Shown: in pieces, positions 7,939 through 17,663 of the stretch
Position numbering within the stretch: the stretch's first letter is position 1
Layout: each line of letters begins with the position of its first letter
Source of the DNA: UBA4582 sp047630175
GTDB lineage: Bacteria > Pseudomonadota > Gammaproteobacteria > Pseudomonadales > Azotimanducaceae
Reading direction: 5' to 3'
Length of the DNA: 64,000 nucleotides
Assembly (NCBI GenBank): GCA_047630175.1
Contig: JBLHVI010000007.1
Span: 38,296-102,295 of the forward strand
Notes under the pieces: model-generated
Told to the model about the DNA's origin: nothing
Databases searched by the model: none
What the model saw: only the letters and a program-made list of their open reading frames with translations
Translations under genes and position numbers: made by a program

Positions 7939-9297
7939 ATGCAAGATTCTATCGAAACAAGACTTCCAACGCCCAGGGAAACCCTGAGTGACTTGTTCGA
8001 ATCTGGCACCTATAACCAGATCAAGAATTTACTCGATTCCCTAAAACCCGCCGACATTGCCGCCTTACTCGAGTCATCACCTCCGAAAGAACGCACCATT
8101 ATCTGGAACCTCATTCCGGACTTAGAAAAAAGTGAGATTCTCCAAGAGGTCGATCCTGACGTTATACCGGACCTGTTAGCCGACAAGTCTGCGGAAGAGT
8201 TGCTGCCCGTTCTGGAGCAAATAGTTTCAGACGATGACCTGACGGATATTTTGCAGCATTTACCTGACGCAATTACTTATCAGGTGCTGCAGTCCATGGA
8301 CTATCAGGACAGGGCACGGGTCGAGAATCTGCTTTCCTATCCTGAAGATACCGCAGGCGGCCTGATGAACACGGACACGATCAGTGTTCGCCCGCGGGTG
8401 ACTTTAGATGTGGTCATGCGCTATCTGCGTCGGCACACAGAACTGCCTCCCATGACCGACAACATCGTCGTTGTTAACAGCAACGACGAGTACGTTGGCC
8501 TATTGCCCATTAGTACGTTGCTTGTTTCAGACCCCAACATGACGGTCAGGGAAATGATGGTGACCGATGTGGAGCCCATACAAGCCTATACGCATCGCTC
8601 CGAAGTCGCCGCAAGCTTCCAGCGCTATGATCTAGTCTCTGCTCCTGTTGTTGGACCTACTGGAAATCTACTCGGTCGAATTACCATTGATGATGTGGTT
8701 GATGTGATCATCGATGAAGCCGACCACTCCCTAATGGGCATGGCCGGCTTAACCGAAGACGAAGATACCTTCGCGCCGATACTCAAGACAGCACGCAGCC
8801 GCGCGGTCTGGCTGGGAGCAAATCTGATGACAGCCTTCCTGGCCTCGTCTGTGATCAACCTGTTCGAAGCGACTATAGCAAAGGTGGTGGCACTGGCCGT
8901 ACTAATGCCCATTGTCGCGAGCATGGGAGGTGTAGCCGGCAGCCAGACGCTCACACTCGTCATTCGCAGCATGGCCCAGGGGCAACTGGTTGAGAGCAAT
9001 ACGCGCTGGCTAGTCAATAGAGAACTCGCCGTTGGAGCACTGAATGGTATACTCTGGGCTGTTATCGTCGCGATAGCCGCGTCTGCTGTCTTTGGCGATT
9101 ACATGCTCGGTTTAATTATTGCCATCGCTTTAGCTATCAACCTAGTGGTTGCGGCATTGGCAGGTGCCCTGTTACCCGGTGTTCTTAAAAAGCTTGGTAT
9201 CGACCCTGCAATTGCTGGTAGCGTGGTGCTAACAACCATCACCGACGTAGTGGGCTTTATGTCATTCCTTGGGCTCGCAACGCTGTTTTATTCCTGA
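7939..9297 (+). CDS. mgtE: MgtE-type magnesium channel/transporter
   Basis: Homodimeric Mg2+ channel of the inner membrane. 452 aa: an N-terminal superhelical domain of short helices (~1-130, ADIAALLESSPPKERTIIW), a pair of CBS domains (~135-255, including RITIDDVVDVIIDEAD) and five membrane helices (~285-450) containing the MPIVASMGGVAGSQTLTLVIR pore motif and PAIAGSVVLTTITDVVGF. No M-box-like leader fits, because only 13 nt separate it from ptsO; its expression is probably tied to the ptsN operon. Confidence 0.95.
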   Translation: MQDSIETRLPTPRETLSDLFESGTYNQIKNLLDSLKPADIAALLESSPPKERTIIWNLIPDLEKSEILQEVDPDVIPDLLADKSAEELLPVLEQIVSDDDLTDILQHLPDAITYQVLQSMDYQDRARVENLLSYPEDTAGGLMNTDTISVRPRVTLDVVMRYLRRHTELPPMTDNIVVVNSNDEYVGLLPISTLLVSDPNMTVREMMVTDVEPIQAYTHRSEVAASFQRYDLVSAPVVGPTGNLLGRITIDDVVDVIIDEADHSLMGMAGLTEDEDTFAPILKTARSRAVWLGANLMTAFLASSVINLFEATIAKVVALAVLMPIVASMGGVAGSQTLTLVIRSMAQGQLVESNTRWLVNRELAVGALNGILWAVIVAIAASAVFGDYMLGLIIAIALAINLVVAALAGALLPGVLKKLGIDPAIAGSVVLTTITDVVGFMSFLGLATLFYS

Positions 9298-9382
9298 AGT
9301 AAATAGCACACTGCGCTGGTCATTGCCTTCAACGGGCCTCTAAACAAACTTTAAAAAATCCCTTTACCCAAGACTTAGCCTC

Positions 9383-9955
9383 ATGAACGACAAGACAATA
9401 AACAACGACGAACGAGCCGATAACGATCTAATTGAAGATCAGTACGACGGCCCCAGTAAATCTCAGCGCAAGCGGGACATGCATGCACTGCGTGACCTAG
9501 GCGAACGACTGACAGAGTTACCAGAGGCTCACGTCAAGGAACTGCTGTCGCCAGAATTAATGGATATTTTACTGGCTTGCAAGAAAATCACCAAAGGCAA
9601 TGCCCGTAAACGCCAGATTCAATATCTGGGAAAACGCCTGCGTCAAATAGACACAGATAAACTACAGGCGCTTATCGATCGCTTTGATGCCAGCACACAA
9701 GATCATGCAAATCAGTTTCACAGACTGGAACGCTGGCGTGAACGACTTATTAATCAGGATGCAACCGCACTAGAAGAGATCCTCGAATTAATCCCCGAAA
9801 TTGACAGACAGCATCTGCGCCAACTGACGCGACTAGCAATCAGTGAGCGAGATCAACAAAAGCAACCCCCGGTGCAATTTCGTAAACTCTTCCAGTATTT
9901 GAAATCCTTCGAGAATACCGGTGATCGTGAGGAATTAGGGCCATTGATCTCATAA
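9383..9955 (+). CDS. darP: DarP/YjgA, ribosome-associated dual-action assembly protein
   Basis: DUF615 family protein; the E. coli homologue (YjgA) binds late 50S precursors near the peptidyl transferase centre. 190 aa, all helical and highly charged, with the family blocks SKSQRKRDMHALRDLGERL, KKITKGNARKRQIQYLGKRL and the C-terminal RKLFQYLK. Ends 8 nt before the convergent end of yhdP. In Pseudomonas yjgA lies near pmbA/tldD, between ptsO and yhdP; pmbA, tldD and the nitrilase gene are missing here. Confidence 0.93.
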   Translation: MNDKTINNDERADNDLIEDQYDGPSKSQRKRDMHALRDLGERLTELPEAHVKELLSPELMDILLACKKITKGNARKRQIQYLGKRLRQIDTDKLQALIDRFDASTQDHANQFHRLERWRERLINQDATALEEILELIPEIDRQHLRQLTRLAISERDQQKQPPVQFRKLFQYLKSFENTGDREELGPLIS

Positions 9956-9963
9956 TTTTTATG

Positions 9964-12900
9964 TCATTCGGAGCTTAGGTCAATGCTCTTCGGCTCAGAC
10001 ACTGCAGGCTTGTTGGGGACTGGCACCAATGTCGGCGCTAAAGTCGGCGTAACGATGGGCTCGGCTTCCGCCGGATCTCGAACGGAGTCACTGAAAATCG
10101 AAACAAACTCGATAATAGGCTCATCCATCGTCCCAGAGACCTTGTACTTAGCGCTGGCAAGCTGATCAATCTGACTCTCAAACATTTTCTGGGCGAGTAA
10201 TACACCCGCACCCAATAGCGGGTTCGTCAGCGCGGAATACGCCGCATACCAAGGAAGGTTCCGACTCACCGGCAAGGTTACAATTAGGTCGTTATCGAGC
10301 GCGTTCTTTTCGAGATCAATACGCCCACCCACCCGGAAAATACCACCAGAGCCGGTAATGACAATAGGCTCTATCACATCAACGCTACCTTGATTAAAAC
10401 GGCTGCTACCCTTAATAGTTTTAAACGAAAAACCCTCGTCAACGATGTCTGAAAAGTCGAATCTGAAACGATTGGCTAGCGATGCAAAATCAAAGATACC
10501 CAGCAGCTTCAACGCGCCAGCGCCCGATTCAGCCTGAACAAATCGGCCTTCTTTTGCATCAAGTCGCAGATCACCAGACACTGTATTTAGAGCAATCATG
10601 GCGGGCGACCCTGGCCACTGTAAATCTGTGTGAAAAGTAAAATTTTTGCCTTCGATGCTAGCTGCATAACCCCAAGATGTCAGCGCCGGACCTAATTGCG
10701 GCACTTTGACAACACCCGAAAACTGACTCGAATGATTACCTTGAGCCACTGACCAACCGATTTTCGACCCAGCCTCAATTTCTATATTTTTTACCCAAGC
10801 ACTGAGATCCGACACCGAACCACCCGCGGCAGTTGGGCGAAACTTGAAGGTCCAGCGCCCGTAATCTTCGTCACCGACGGTGAGTCGCTTAACACTGAAG
10901 TCGACTGCCGGCAACTCGCGAGGGTCGATGTCTTGCATAGGGTCTGCATCTGCAGCCCCTGCCTCCAGCGCCATATAATCCAACCTGGCAATCAGCAGCT
11001 CATCGTCCTGATCCGGTACGGTTAGCAGACCGCCTAGTAGCGCGTTCGTCAGCTCGACACGCCAAGCGTCGTCCAGCCGACTAATGCGCATATCGATATC
11101 GTTGAGTTCCATGCCCTCAGCCCGCAAAAGGTTTGCATGGATGGCTACATAGTCGAGGCGCTCCCTAAGTTCTGAGGATAAGGAGTCCTGCGTAGCATTC
11201 TCTAAATCACTACTGAGTCTTAACCAACGCCCATAGTCAACCTTCTCCATTTCGCCGGTCACGCGAAGCGCGTCGAAGGTGACCGCGCCTAAGGGCTTCG
11301 GACCAAAATGCAGCCTACCACCCACAAGCTTATCGTCACGGATCTTAATCAGACCCTTGACCTGATTATCTAGCTGTACCCCTACCTCATAACCGTCATC
11401 ATAAAAAGTTTGCTGGTAACTAAATGTCACCGTTTCATCCCTCGACTTTTCCATCGGCGGCGGCAGATGTACCGACACACCCTGTAAATCAGAGCGTACC
11501 TCAACGGTCAGACTGGACTGACTATCGCCCGCGGGAACATGAACGAGTGACTCGTAATTCAACTTACCCTCGGTCCTTGAGAGCAGCGCTTGCCCTGACC
11601 AATCATACAAATCTTGTGTCGAAACACTCCCACGAGTAGTGATACGAATCTCATCGACATCGCCCTGTTGATTCTTCCTCGAGGCTATCGAGCTAACAAC
11701 CGGCTCACCAAAAATCATAGCGGTAAACGGCTCGGCGCTGAGACCTTGGCGAGATTCATATCGAATTTGGCCGTTGATGTCCTCGATATCGAGGTTAACG
11801 TTCTGCATCACCAAATCCCCACCAGTCAGATCGATTGAAGCATCGACACCAATAGGCTCACCGGTTCGCGTGCCTATTGGCACATCTAATTGCAGATTAC
11901 CTGACATACTCCCTTGGGCGCGCCAAGATTGAGCCATCTGCCGGGTTAAATCGCTGATAGGGGTTTCATTTAAAAGGCGAATACCTTGACCCAATTCGCC
12001 TTCGATTGCTGTACCAATAAATATTGAATCGACATTGCCTTCTAAAGAAATTGGCACATTCAGAGACACTTGCTGCAGGCTATTTCCTAGCAGTTGACCC
12101 CTGCCACCTACAGAAGTGACGCTTGCGTTGTTGATATAAACCACTGCATCGACATTTTCCAGCACGGGCCAAGAAGAGTCGTAATTAAGCTCTGCGCCAA
12201 CAACGTCGAAGTACAATTCATGCACTTTTTGTATCTTCGGCGCATCCCTGAACAGGGTGCCGTGAAACACCATGCCGATTTGTCCTGCGCTTCCTTTGTT
12301 GATGGCACCGTCCAGCCATTCAAGCAGGTTTGGATTCAGAAAGTCTGGCAAGTATCGATTTGCATCCCGTAAGTTTGCATTCCGCACCCCCACTTCCAGA
12401 CCCCACGTATAGTCATCTCGGCTTGCTGGAAGCCGCAGTTGAACCCGACCACCTCCAACCATATCCGCCTGTCTTACGCGCAGCAAGCTACTCTCGACGA
12501 GCACCGCATCCGGTGTAACTTCATACCGCAATTGCCCATGTGCGGTATCAAAGGACCACGGCGCCGGGAACATAGATTTGAAATCAAGCGTGAACGGCTG
12601 GGTGTTGTACAGATTCAGATAGCCGCCCCCACGCCCTAGCGACGCCACCCCATCGAGACGACTGATACCTGGTAGCGCTTTGTAAGCAGATAGTTGTAAA
12701 TTCTGGATTTGCGCAACCAGATGCGGCTTCGGTGATGTTGCCAGATCTTCAATGACTAGATAAACATCTTCCAACCTACCTCGGGGCTGCAAACCTATCA
12801 GCATTTCCTCGGCGGCTTCAGGCAGCAAAGCAACCCGCTGAGTAAGGCTCGTCAGACCCTGTACTATAGTGGCTATCGATATGTCAGGCGAATAAACCAC

Positions 12901-13944
12901 TAAATCCACAGCATTTTCGCGCTGCTTGAGTATCACTGACGATTCATCAAGCACCCACGATTCGCTGCCCAACATCATCGACAAAGTATTAAAGTACAAT
13001 TGGACTTCGTTGTCACCAAGACCCACTATCACAAACTCGCTGCGCAAATTTGACAGCAGCTCGACTGATTGACCTTGTCGCTGGCCTACCAACGCATCAC
13101 TGACTGTCGAGCCAATAAGTTCAAATGCTCCATGATGAAACTCTAGCCAGAACTCACCGCTGAATCCCATTTTTGTAAGCTGGGTATCTGCAATGAAAAG
13201 GTTCGGCAGCAAATCAATCATCTCAAGATTCGGTAACTGTAAATACAGGCTCGCACTAAATGCCTCTTGGTCTCGCGGGTCACCCGCATACTTGCCTAAC
13301 AACTGAATACTGTCTGTGTAGGGCTTGTCACCGAAACGCTCAACTAACAGAGGCAACGACATAGAATGAACATCACCATCAGCCACTAGTTCGAATTCTT
13401 GGTCAACCTGACTACGAATCTGGTAATGCGCTTGCAGACCAACGACATCAATATCAACCTGCGTCAACTCGACAGACTTCAAATGCGGCACCGACGCCAG
13501 CAACGGCTCAAGGTTCAAGCTATTCTCTCGTGCTGGCAAGCCGTCAATGGCCCATACACCCTCAGCATTTTGCCGAAGACGAAAGCTTAATCGATCAATG
13601 GCGAGCTCACTGATCACTAAATCTGACTCAACTAAACTAAGAACCGAATTAATACATACCGACATGCGGTCAAACGTAATGCCACGATCCGTAGCCGTGC
13701 CTATGCTGAAACCGTTGATAATAATGCGGGGGTCCAGATACGACCAGTCACCTTGCAGGCTCGATATATGAACAGGCATCTGCAACACTGACGACAGCCG
13801 CGCTTCAATGGTGTCTCGAAAAATATCTACTTGGCTGATAACCAGACGGCCGATGGAAACATAAGCCGCCAGCAGCAGCAATACCAACAGGACGGTCGCC
13901 TCGACAAGATTGACAAAAACGCGGCGGGAGCTAGTTTTGATCAT
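9964..13944 (-). CDS. yhdP: YhdP, AsmA-like envelope lipid-transport protein
   Basis: Very large inner-membrane-anchored periplasmic protein; the E. coli homologue is one of three AsmA-like bridges (with TamB and YdbH) for phospholipid delivery to the outer membrane. 1326 aa (E. coli 1266). One N-terminal membrane helix (~residues 9-32), then a long repetitive beta-rich groove of the DUF3971/AsmA_2 type; the C-terminal block with IDLEKNALDNDLIVTLPVSR and PLLGAGVLLAQKMF is diagnostic. A Pro/Thr/Val-rich tail ends the protein. 6 nt downstream of rng, as in Pseudomonas. Confidence 0.93.
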   Translation of the reverse strand: MIKTSSRRVFVNLVEATVLLVLLLLAAYVSIGRLVISQVDIFRDTIEARLSSVLQMPVHISSLQGDWSYLDPRIIINGFSIGTATDRGITFDRMSVCINSVLSLVESDLVISELAIDRLSFRLRQNAEGVWAIDGLPARENSLNLEPLLASVPHLKSVELTQVDIDVVGLQAHYQIRSQVDQEFELVADGDVHSMSLPLLVERFGDKPYTDSIQLLGKYAGDPRDQEAFSASLYLQLPNLEMIDLLPNLFIADTQLTKMGFSGEFWLEFHHGAFELIGSTVSDALVGQRQGQSVELLSNLRSEFVIVGLGDNEVQLYFNTLSMMLGSESWVLDESSVILKQRENAVDLVVYSPDISIATIVQGLTSLTQRVALLPEAAEEMLIGLQPRGRLEDVYLVIEDLATSPKPHLVAQIQNLQLSAYKALPGISRLDGVASLGRGGGYLNLYNTQPFTLDFKSMFPAPWSFDTAHGQLRYEVTPDAVLVESSLLRVRQADMVGGGRVQLRLPASRDDYTWGLEVGVRNANLRDANRYLPDFLNPNLLEWLDGAINKGSAGQIGMVFHGTLFRDAPKIQKVHELYFDVVGAELNYDSSWPVLENVDAVVYINNASVTSVGGRGQLLGNSLQQVSLNVPISLEGNVDSIFIGTAIEGELGQGIRLLNETPISDLTRQMAQSWRAQGSMSGNLQLDVPIGTRTGEPIGVDASIDLTGGDLVMQNVNLDIEDINGQIRYESRQGLSAEPFTAMIFGEPVVSSIASRKNQQGDVDEIRITTRGSVSTQDLYDWSGQALLSRTEGKLNYESLVHVPAGDSQSSLTVEVRSDLQGVSVHLPPPMEKSRDETVTFSYQQTFYDDGYEVGVQLDNQVKGLIKIRDDKLVGGRLHFGPKPLGAVTFDALRVTGEMEKVDYGRWLRLSSDLENATQDSLSSELRERLDYVAIHANLLRAEGMELNDIDMRISRLDDAWRVELTNALLGGLLTVPDQDDELLIARLDYMALEAGAADADPMQDIDPRELPAVDFSVKRLTVGDEDYGRWTFKFRPTAAGGSVSDLSAWVKNIEIEAGSKIGWSVAQGNHSSQFSGVVKVPQLGPALTSWGYAASIEGKNFTFHTDLQWPGSPAMIALNTVSGDLRLDAKEGRFVQAESGAGALKLLGIFDFASLANRFRFDFSDIVDEGFSFKTIKGSSRFNQGSVDVIEPIVITGSGGIFRVGGRIDLEKNALDNDLIVTLPVSRNLPWYAAYSALTNPLLGAGVLLAQKMFESQIDQLASAKYKVSGTMDEPIIEFVSIFSDSVRDPAEAEPIVTPTLAPTLVPVPNKPAVSEPKSIDLSSE

Positions 13945-13950
13945 GAAACG

Positions 13951-15438
13951 CTAGCCATGCAGCGGCACCACAACATCAAATTGCTCCTGAGTGTAACTCG
14001 TCTCAACCTGCAGTCTTATGGTACACGCGAGCGTCTGAGACAAGTCTGCGACACTAACAGCATCCTCATCAAGTAGACGATCAATCACTGGCTGCGATGC
14101 CATAATAAGACAACCATTACCGGTAAATTTCAGCGCTTTGCGCTGGATTTCACGATAAATTTCTAGGCATACCGTTTCTGTCGTCTTTATATAGCCCTTT
14201 CCATCGCAGGCATTGCAAGGCTCGCACAACACCTTGAGCAGACTTTCGTGAGTCCGTTTGCGTGTCATTTCAACCAAACCCAAATCCGATATTTCAGAAA
14301 TATTCCATTTCACCCGATCTGACTGCTGACCTTTTTCTAGGGTTCTCAATACCTGCCGTTTGTGCTCCTCATCGACCATATCAACAAAATCGATAATTAC
14401 TATACCGCCAATATTGCGCAACTTGAGCTGGCGCGGCAATACCGCTGCCGCTTCTAAGTTTATGCGATAGAAGGTTTCTTCAAGATCTTTGCGGCCGACA
14501 AATGCGCCAGTGTTGACGTCAACGGTCGTCATCGCCTCGGTTTGATCGATCACCAGGTAACCACCGGACTTCATCGGCACACTACGATTGAGGGCGGTGA
14601 TGATCTGGTCTTCTAGATTATGAGCATCAAACAAAGGCACTTTCAAAGAAACAAGCTTCAGGCAACCGAGCTTCTCAGGAATAAAATCAACCAAAAAACG
14701 CTCGATCGCATGAAACACGTCCTGATTGTCCACCAGAATACTTGCAGTATCTCGATTGATAATGTCACGCATGGCACGCAAGTGAATAGGCAAGTCCTCA
14801 TAAACTGTCGACGCCGCCGGCATGGCACGCGCGTCATCGTCAATCACCCGCCAGCGTTTGCGCAACAACTCTGCATCTCTTTGAATCTCCGCTTCGGTCG
14901 CCTGCTCAGAGGCGGTACGGACGATGAACCCGTCCGTCTCAGCGCCTGGATGAATCTTTGACATAATAGCCTGCAGGCGACTGCGACTCTCTGCGTCTTC
15001 GATACGTTGCGATATGCCAATATGCTTACTGCGCGGGGTATAAACTAAAAAGCGTGAAGCAATCGAGATACTTGTCGTCGCACGCGCGCCCTTGGTACTA
15101 ATAGGCTCCTTGGTCACTTGCACGAGCATTTCCTGCCCCTCGCGAACCACTTGCTGGATCGGCGGGTATTTCGCATCCGGATCAAAGTCGCCATTAACGT
15201 ATTTAAACTGCGAATCAACCAAATCGGTGATGTGCATGAACGCTGCGCGTGGCTGGCCAATATCGACAAAAGCGCTCTGCATACCAGGCAGCACACGCAC
15301 CACCTTGCCCTTGTAAATGTTGCCCACGGTGACCCGCGTGTGCGAGCGCTCAATAAAAATCTCTTGCAGTAAGCCAACTTCAACCAGCGCTACCCGAGTC
15401 TCTAGCGGCGACACACTAATAATGATCTCTTCAGCCAT
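13951..15438 (-). CDS. rng: Ribonuclease G
   Basis: Endoribonuclease that matures the 5' end of 16S rRNA and decays some mRNAs. 495 aa, the usual size. An embedded S1 domain (~38-125, VGNIYKGKVVRVLPGMQSAFVDIG), the catalytic core with metal-binding aspartates in MTTVDVNTGAFVG and GIVIIDFVDM, and the zinc-link motif CEPCNACDGKG are visible. It lacks the long Arg-rich C-terminal scaffold of RNase E, so it is RNase G. Its start overlaps the end of maf by 8 nt. Confidence 0.96.
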   Translation of the reverse strand: MAEEIIISVSPLETRVALVEVGLLQEIFIERSHTRVTVGNIYKGKVVRVLPGMQSAFVDIGQPRAAFMHITDLVDSQFKYVNGDFDPDAKYPPIQQVVREGQEMLVQVTKEPISTKGARATTSISIASRFLVYTPRSKHIGISQRIEDAESRSRLQAIMSKIHPGAETDGFIVRTASEQATEAEIQRDAELLRKRWRVIDDDARAMPAASTVYEDLPIHLRAMRDIINRDTASILVDNQDVFHAIERFLVDFIPEKLGCLKLVSLKVPLFDAHNLEDQIITALNRSVPMKSGGYLVIDQTEAMTTVDVNTGAFVGRKDLEETFYRINLEAAAVLPRQLKLRNIGGIVIIDFVDMVDEEHKRQVLRTLEKGQQSDRVKWNISEISDLGLVEMTRKRTHESLLKVLCEPCNACDGKGYIKTTETVCLEIYREIQRKALKFTGNGCLIMASQPVIDRLLDEDAVSVADLSQTLACTIRLQVETSYTQEQFDVVVPLHG

Positions 15439-16069
15439 GCTGAGTGCTTTCCCTTAGGGCAGGTGTTTGTGGTGCCAGACAATCAATTCCAAAGCGCGCC
15501 AGTCCAGCAGCAGTTTCTCGCAAAGGCAAACCAGCGACATTACTAGCACTGCCCGTAATGGAGGTGACAAAAATAGCGCCGAGCCCCTGAATACCATAAC
15601 TTCCAGACTTGTCCCGAGGCTCGCCACAAAGCCAATAACGCTCGGCATCGTTGCGCGTGAGAACACCAAAAGTAACCTGCGTTTCAACGCTAAAATCTTC
15701 CTGCTGGGCACTTGCGGGGCAAGCCAGCGTGACTGACGTCAGCACTCGATGGGTTCTATTCGACAACCGCAGCAACATTTCTATACCAGCCGTTTCACTC
15801 ACGGGCTTGCCAAGTATTTCGCCATCGAGCACCACGATTGTATCAGCACACAAAACCACCAGATCTGAGTTCGCACGGTCAGCAGGATTCAATACAGCGA
15901 ACGCGCTACTCGCCTTTTCGTTTGACATGCGTTGCACATAATTTTCAGCACGCTCGTTCGCCATTGGTGTCTCATCAATGTCGGGTGTAATGACACGAAA
16001 ACTGAGATTTATTTGACGTAATAATTGGGACCGGCGCGGTGACGCGGAGGCCAAGACAAGCTCTACCAT
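15431..16069 (-). CDS. maf: Maf-family nucleoside triphosphate pyrophosphatase
   Basis: House-cleaning pyrophosphatase that hydrolyses non-canonical NTPs or dTTP/UTP (YhdE type). 212 aa. The N-terminal LASASPRRSQLLRQ and VVLCADTIVVLDGEILGKP blocks, with the catalytic Asp in ADT, and the C-terminal GSYGIQGLGAIFVTSITGSASNVAGLPL are clear. The position between mreD and rng matches yhdE/maf in Pseudomonas and E. coli. Overlaps rng by 8 nt, so coupled translation is likely. Confidence 0.94.
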   Translation of the reverse strand: MVELVLASASPRRSQLLRQINLSFRVITPDIDETPMANERAENYVQRMSNEKASSAFAVLNPADRANSDLVVLCADTIVVLDGEILGKPVSETAGIEMLLRLSNRTHRVLTSVTLACPASAQQEDFSVETQVTFGVLTRNDAERYWLCGEPRDKSGSYGIQGLGAIFVTSITGSASNVAGLPLRETAAGLARFGIDCLAPQTPALRESTQHG

Positions 16070-16143
16070 AGTTTTTCCTGAGAATTTTTACTGGCTACCG
16101 ACTTAGCCGCAAATCTACTTCGATAACCTCGGTTTGTTCCGAT

Positions 16144-16635
16144 TCAGGTTACATGAAACAAACGGCGGGCGTAACGCAAAAACAAAAATACCCAAGGCCA
16201 TACCAAGGCGCTGACCACAGCGGGTAACAAATACCACATGGTCCATTGTGTCGACCCCGCGATGCTTTCGATCCAGAAGTTAACCAACTGGTTCAAGCCA
16301 ATAATGGCGAATACAATCATGCTTTGCTGCCAGACAGCAAACATACGCAAGCGTTGATAGAGGCTGGTCGCAACATAGGCAACGAGCAGCAGGGATAATG
16401 CATGCTGCCCAAGCAGGCTACCAAGCAGCACATCTAGGCCTAAACCCAATACCCAGGCAGCACCAATACCCACCCGATAAGGCAGCGCGATGACCCAATA
16501 AATCAACACAAGCGCTACCCAATGCGGCCGCAGGTAGCCGACCTCGTAAGGAATAAAGTCAGGCAGCGTGACAATACTCAAGATCATTGCCAACAAAAAA
16601 CTCGTAATGATGACCCACGTCCCATGACTACGCAT
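16144..16635 (-). CDS. mreD: MreD, rod-shape determining membrane protein
   Basis: Inner-membrane component of the elongasome with MreB, MreC, RodZ, RodA and PBP2. From the ATG at 16635 (MRSHGTWVII) it is 163 aa, matching E. coli MreD (162 aa), whose N-terminus has the same SxGxWVI pattern; an ATG at 16656 or TTG at 16659 would overlap the mreC end. About five hydrophobic segments, with the conserved RPHWVALVLIYWVIALPYRVG and LWQQ-like (VWQQSMIV) blocks. Begins 1 nt after the mreC stop. Confidence 0.9.
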   Translation of the reverse strand: MRSHGTWVIITSFLLAMILSIVTLPDFIPYEVGYLRPHWVALVLIYWVIALPYRVGIGAAWVLGLGLDVLLGSLLGQHALSLLLVAYVATSLYQRLRMFAVWQQSMIVFAIIGLNQLVNFWIESIAGSTQWTMWYLLPAVVSALVWPWVFLFLRYARRLFHVT

Positions 16636-16636
16636 A

Positions 16637-17500
16637 CTAAGGCTGCCCGCCCGCATCAACGTTGCTATCTCGCGTCAGGCGCGCTTCCGTAAAGACGAGG
16701 AGCACGTGCCGACTACGTGCCAGCGAGGCGCTAGGAAGGGCCGTCACCTTCGCAAAAGGCTTGCCAGGATCATGGACTACTTGGTCGACTACGCCAACCG
16801 GATAGCCAACCGGAAAACGATCACCCAACCCGGAACTAACCAGTAAATCACCCGCGCGTATATCTGCAGTGTCTGGCACATGGCTGAGTTCAAGACGGCG
16901 CGTAGCGCCCGTACCCCTGGCAATGAGGCGCAAATTACTACGTGTAACCTGCACAGGAACCGCGTGAGATTCATCGCTTACTAAAAGTACTCGGCTCGCC
17001 AATAAGCTGACTTCAATGACTTGCCCCATCAGACCATTGGCATCGAGCACCGGCTGACCAACAAACACGCCGGACTGACTGCCCTTGTCGATAACAACTT
17101 CTTGGCTCTCAGGATCAGGATCAATACCGATGAGTTCGGCAACCAACACGTTATCTTGAAGCTTGGCCGCCGAGCCGAGCAGATCGCGTAGGCGATTGTT
17201 CTCTGCCGCCAAGGCAGACATTTTTTCAGTCTTCGCTCGCAACAGCAACAATTGCTGCCGCAAATCAACAATCTCGATCCGCATATCTCCGCGAGAGGCT
17301 AGCGCTTCCTGTGCAACAGTGACACTACGGCTGGGGTAATCAGCGATCACAATGATCGGTGTAACAGCCAGTGTCAGGATCGATCGTGTCTCGCCCAACA
17401 AATCCGTAAGATGATCAGTGCCAAGCAAACCTAGAGACGCGACGCTGAGTAGCAGCATCTTGTAACCAATGTTTGTTTCTTCTCGGAATAAAGATTTTAT
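16637..17500 (-). CDS. mreC: MreC, rod-shape determining periplasmic scaffold
   Basis: Bitopic scaffold linking MreB to the periplasmic PBP2. The first standard start codon is the ATG at 17458 (273 aa), but it lies inside the membrane helix. The frame remains open for 19 codons upstream, and residues coded there (KSLFREETNIGY) match the conserved cytoplasmic N-terminus of MreC. The only candidates for initiating there are non-standard: ATA at 17500, preceded by AGAAGG at 10 nt spacing, or ATT at 17470. I place the start at 17500. After the helix come a coiled coil (~60-100, ENNRLRDLLGS) and the beta domain with VVIDKGSQSGVFVGQPV and SGLGDRFPVGYPVG. Confidence 0.85.
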   Translation of the reverse strand: MKSLFREETNIGYKMLLLSVASLGLLGTDHLTDLLGETRSILTLAVTPIIVIADYPSRSVTVAQEALASRGDMRIEIVDLRQQLLLLRAKTEKMSALAAENNRLRDLLGSAAKLQDNVLVAELIGIDPDPESQEVVIDKGSQSGVFVGQPVLDANGLMGQVIEVSLLASRVLLVSDESHAVPVQVTRSNLRLIARGTGATRRLELSHVPDTADIRAGDLLVSSGLGDRFPVGYPVGVVDQVVHDPGKPFAKVTALPSASLARSRHVLLVFTEARLTRDSNVDAGGQP

Positions 17501-17663
17501 AAGCCAGATCCCTTCTCAACCGAACTTAGCAGATAAACTCGGCATACCACATCAGCCATCCATTGAGCTCCGCATTAACAGCCGCGCTCACTCACCTAAC
17601 TTTCAGGAATCTGCTAACCACAACCCTCGTGCAACCGCGCTCAGACATAACAAATACCTTTGC

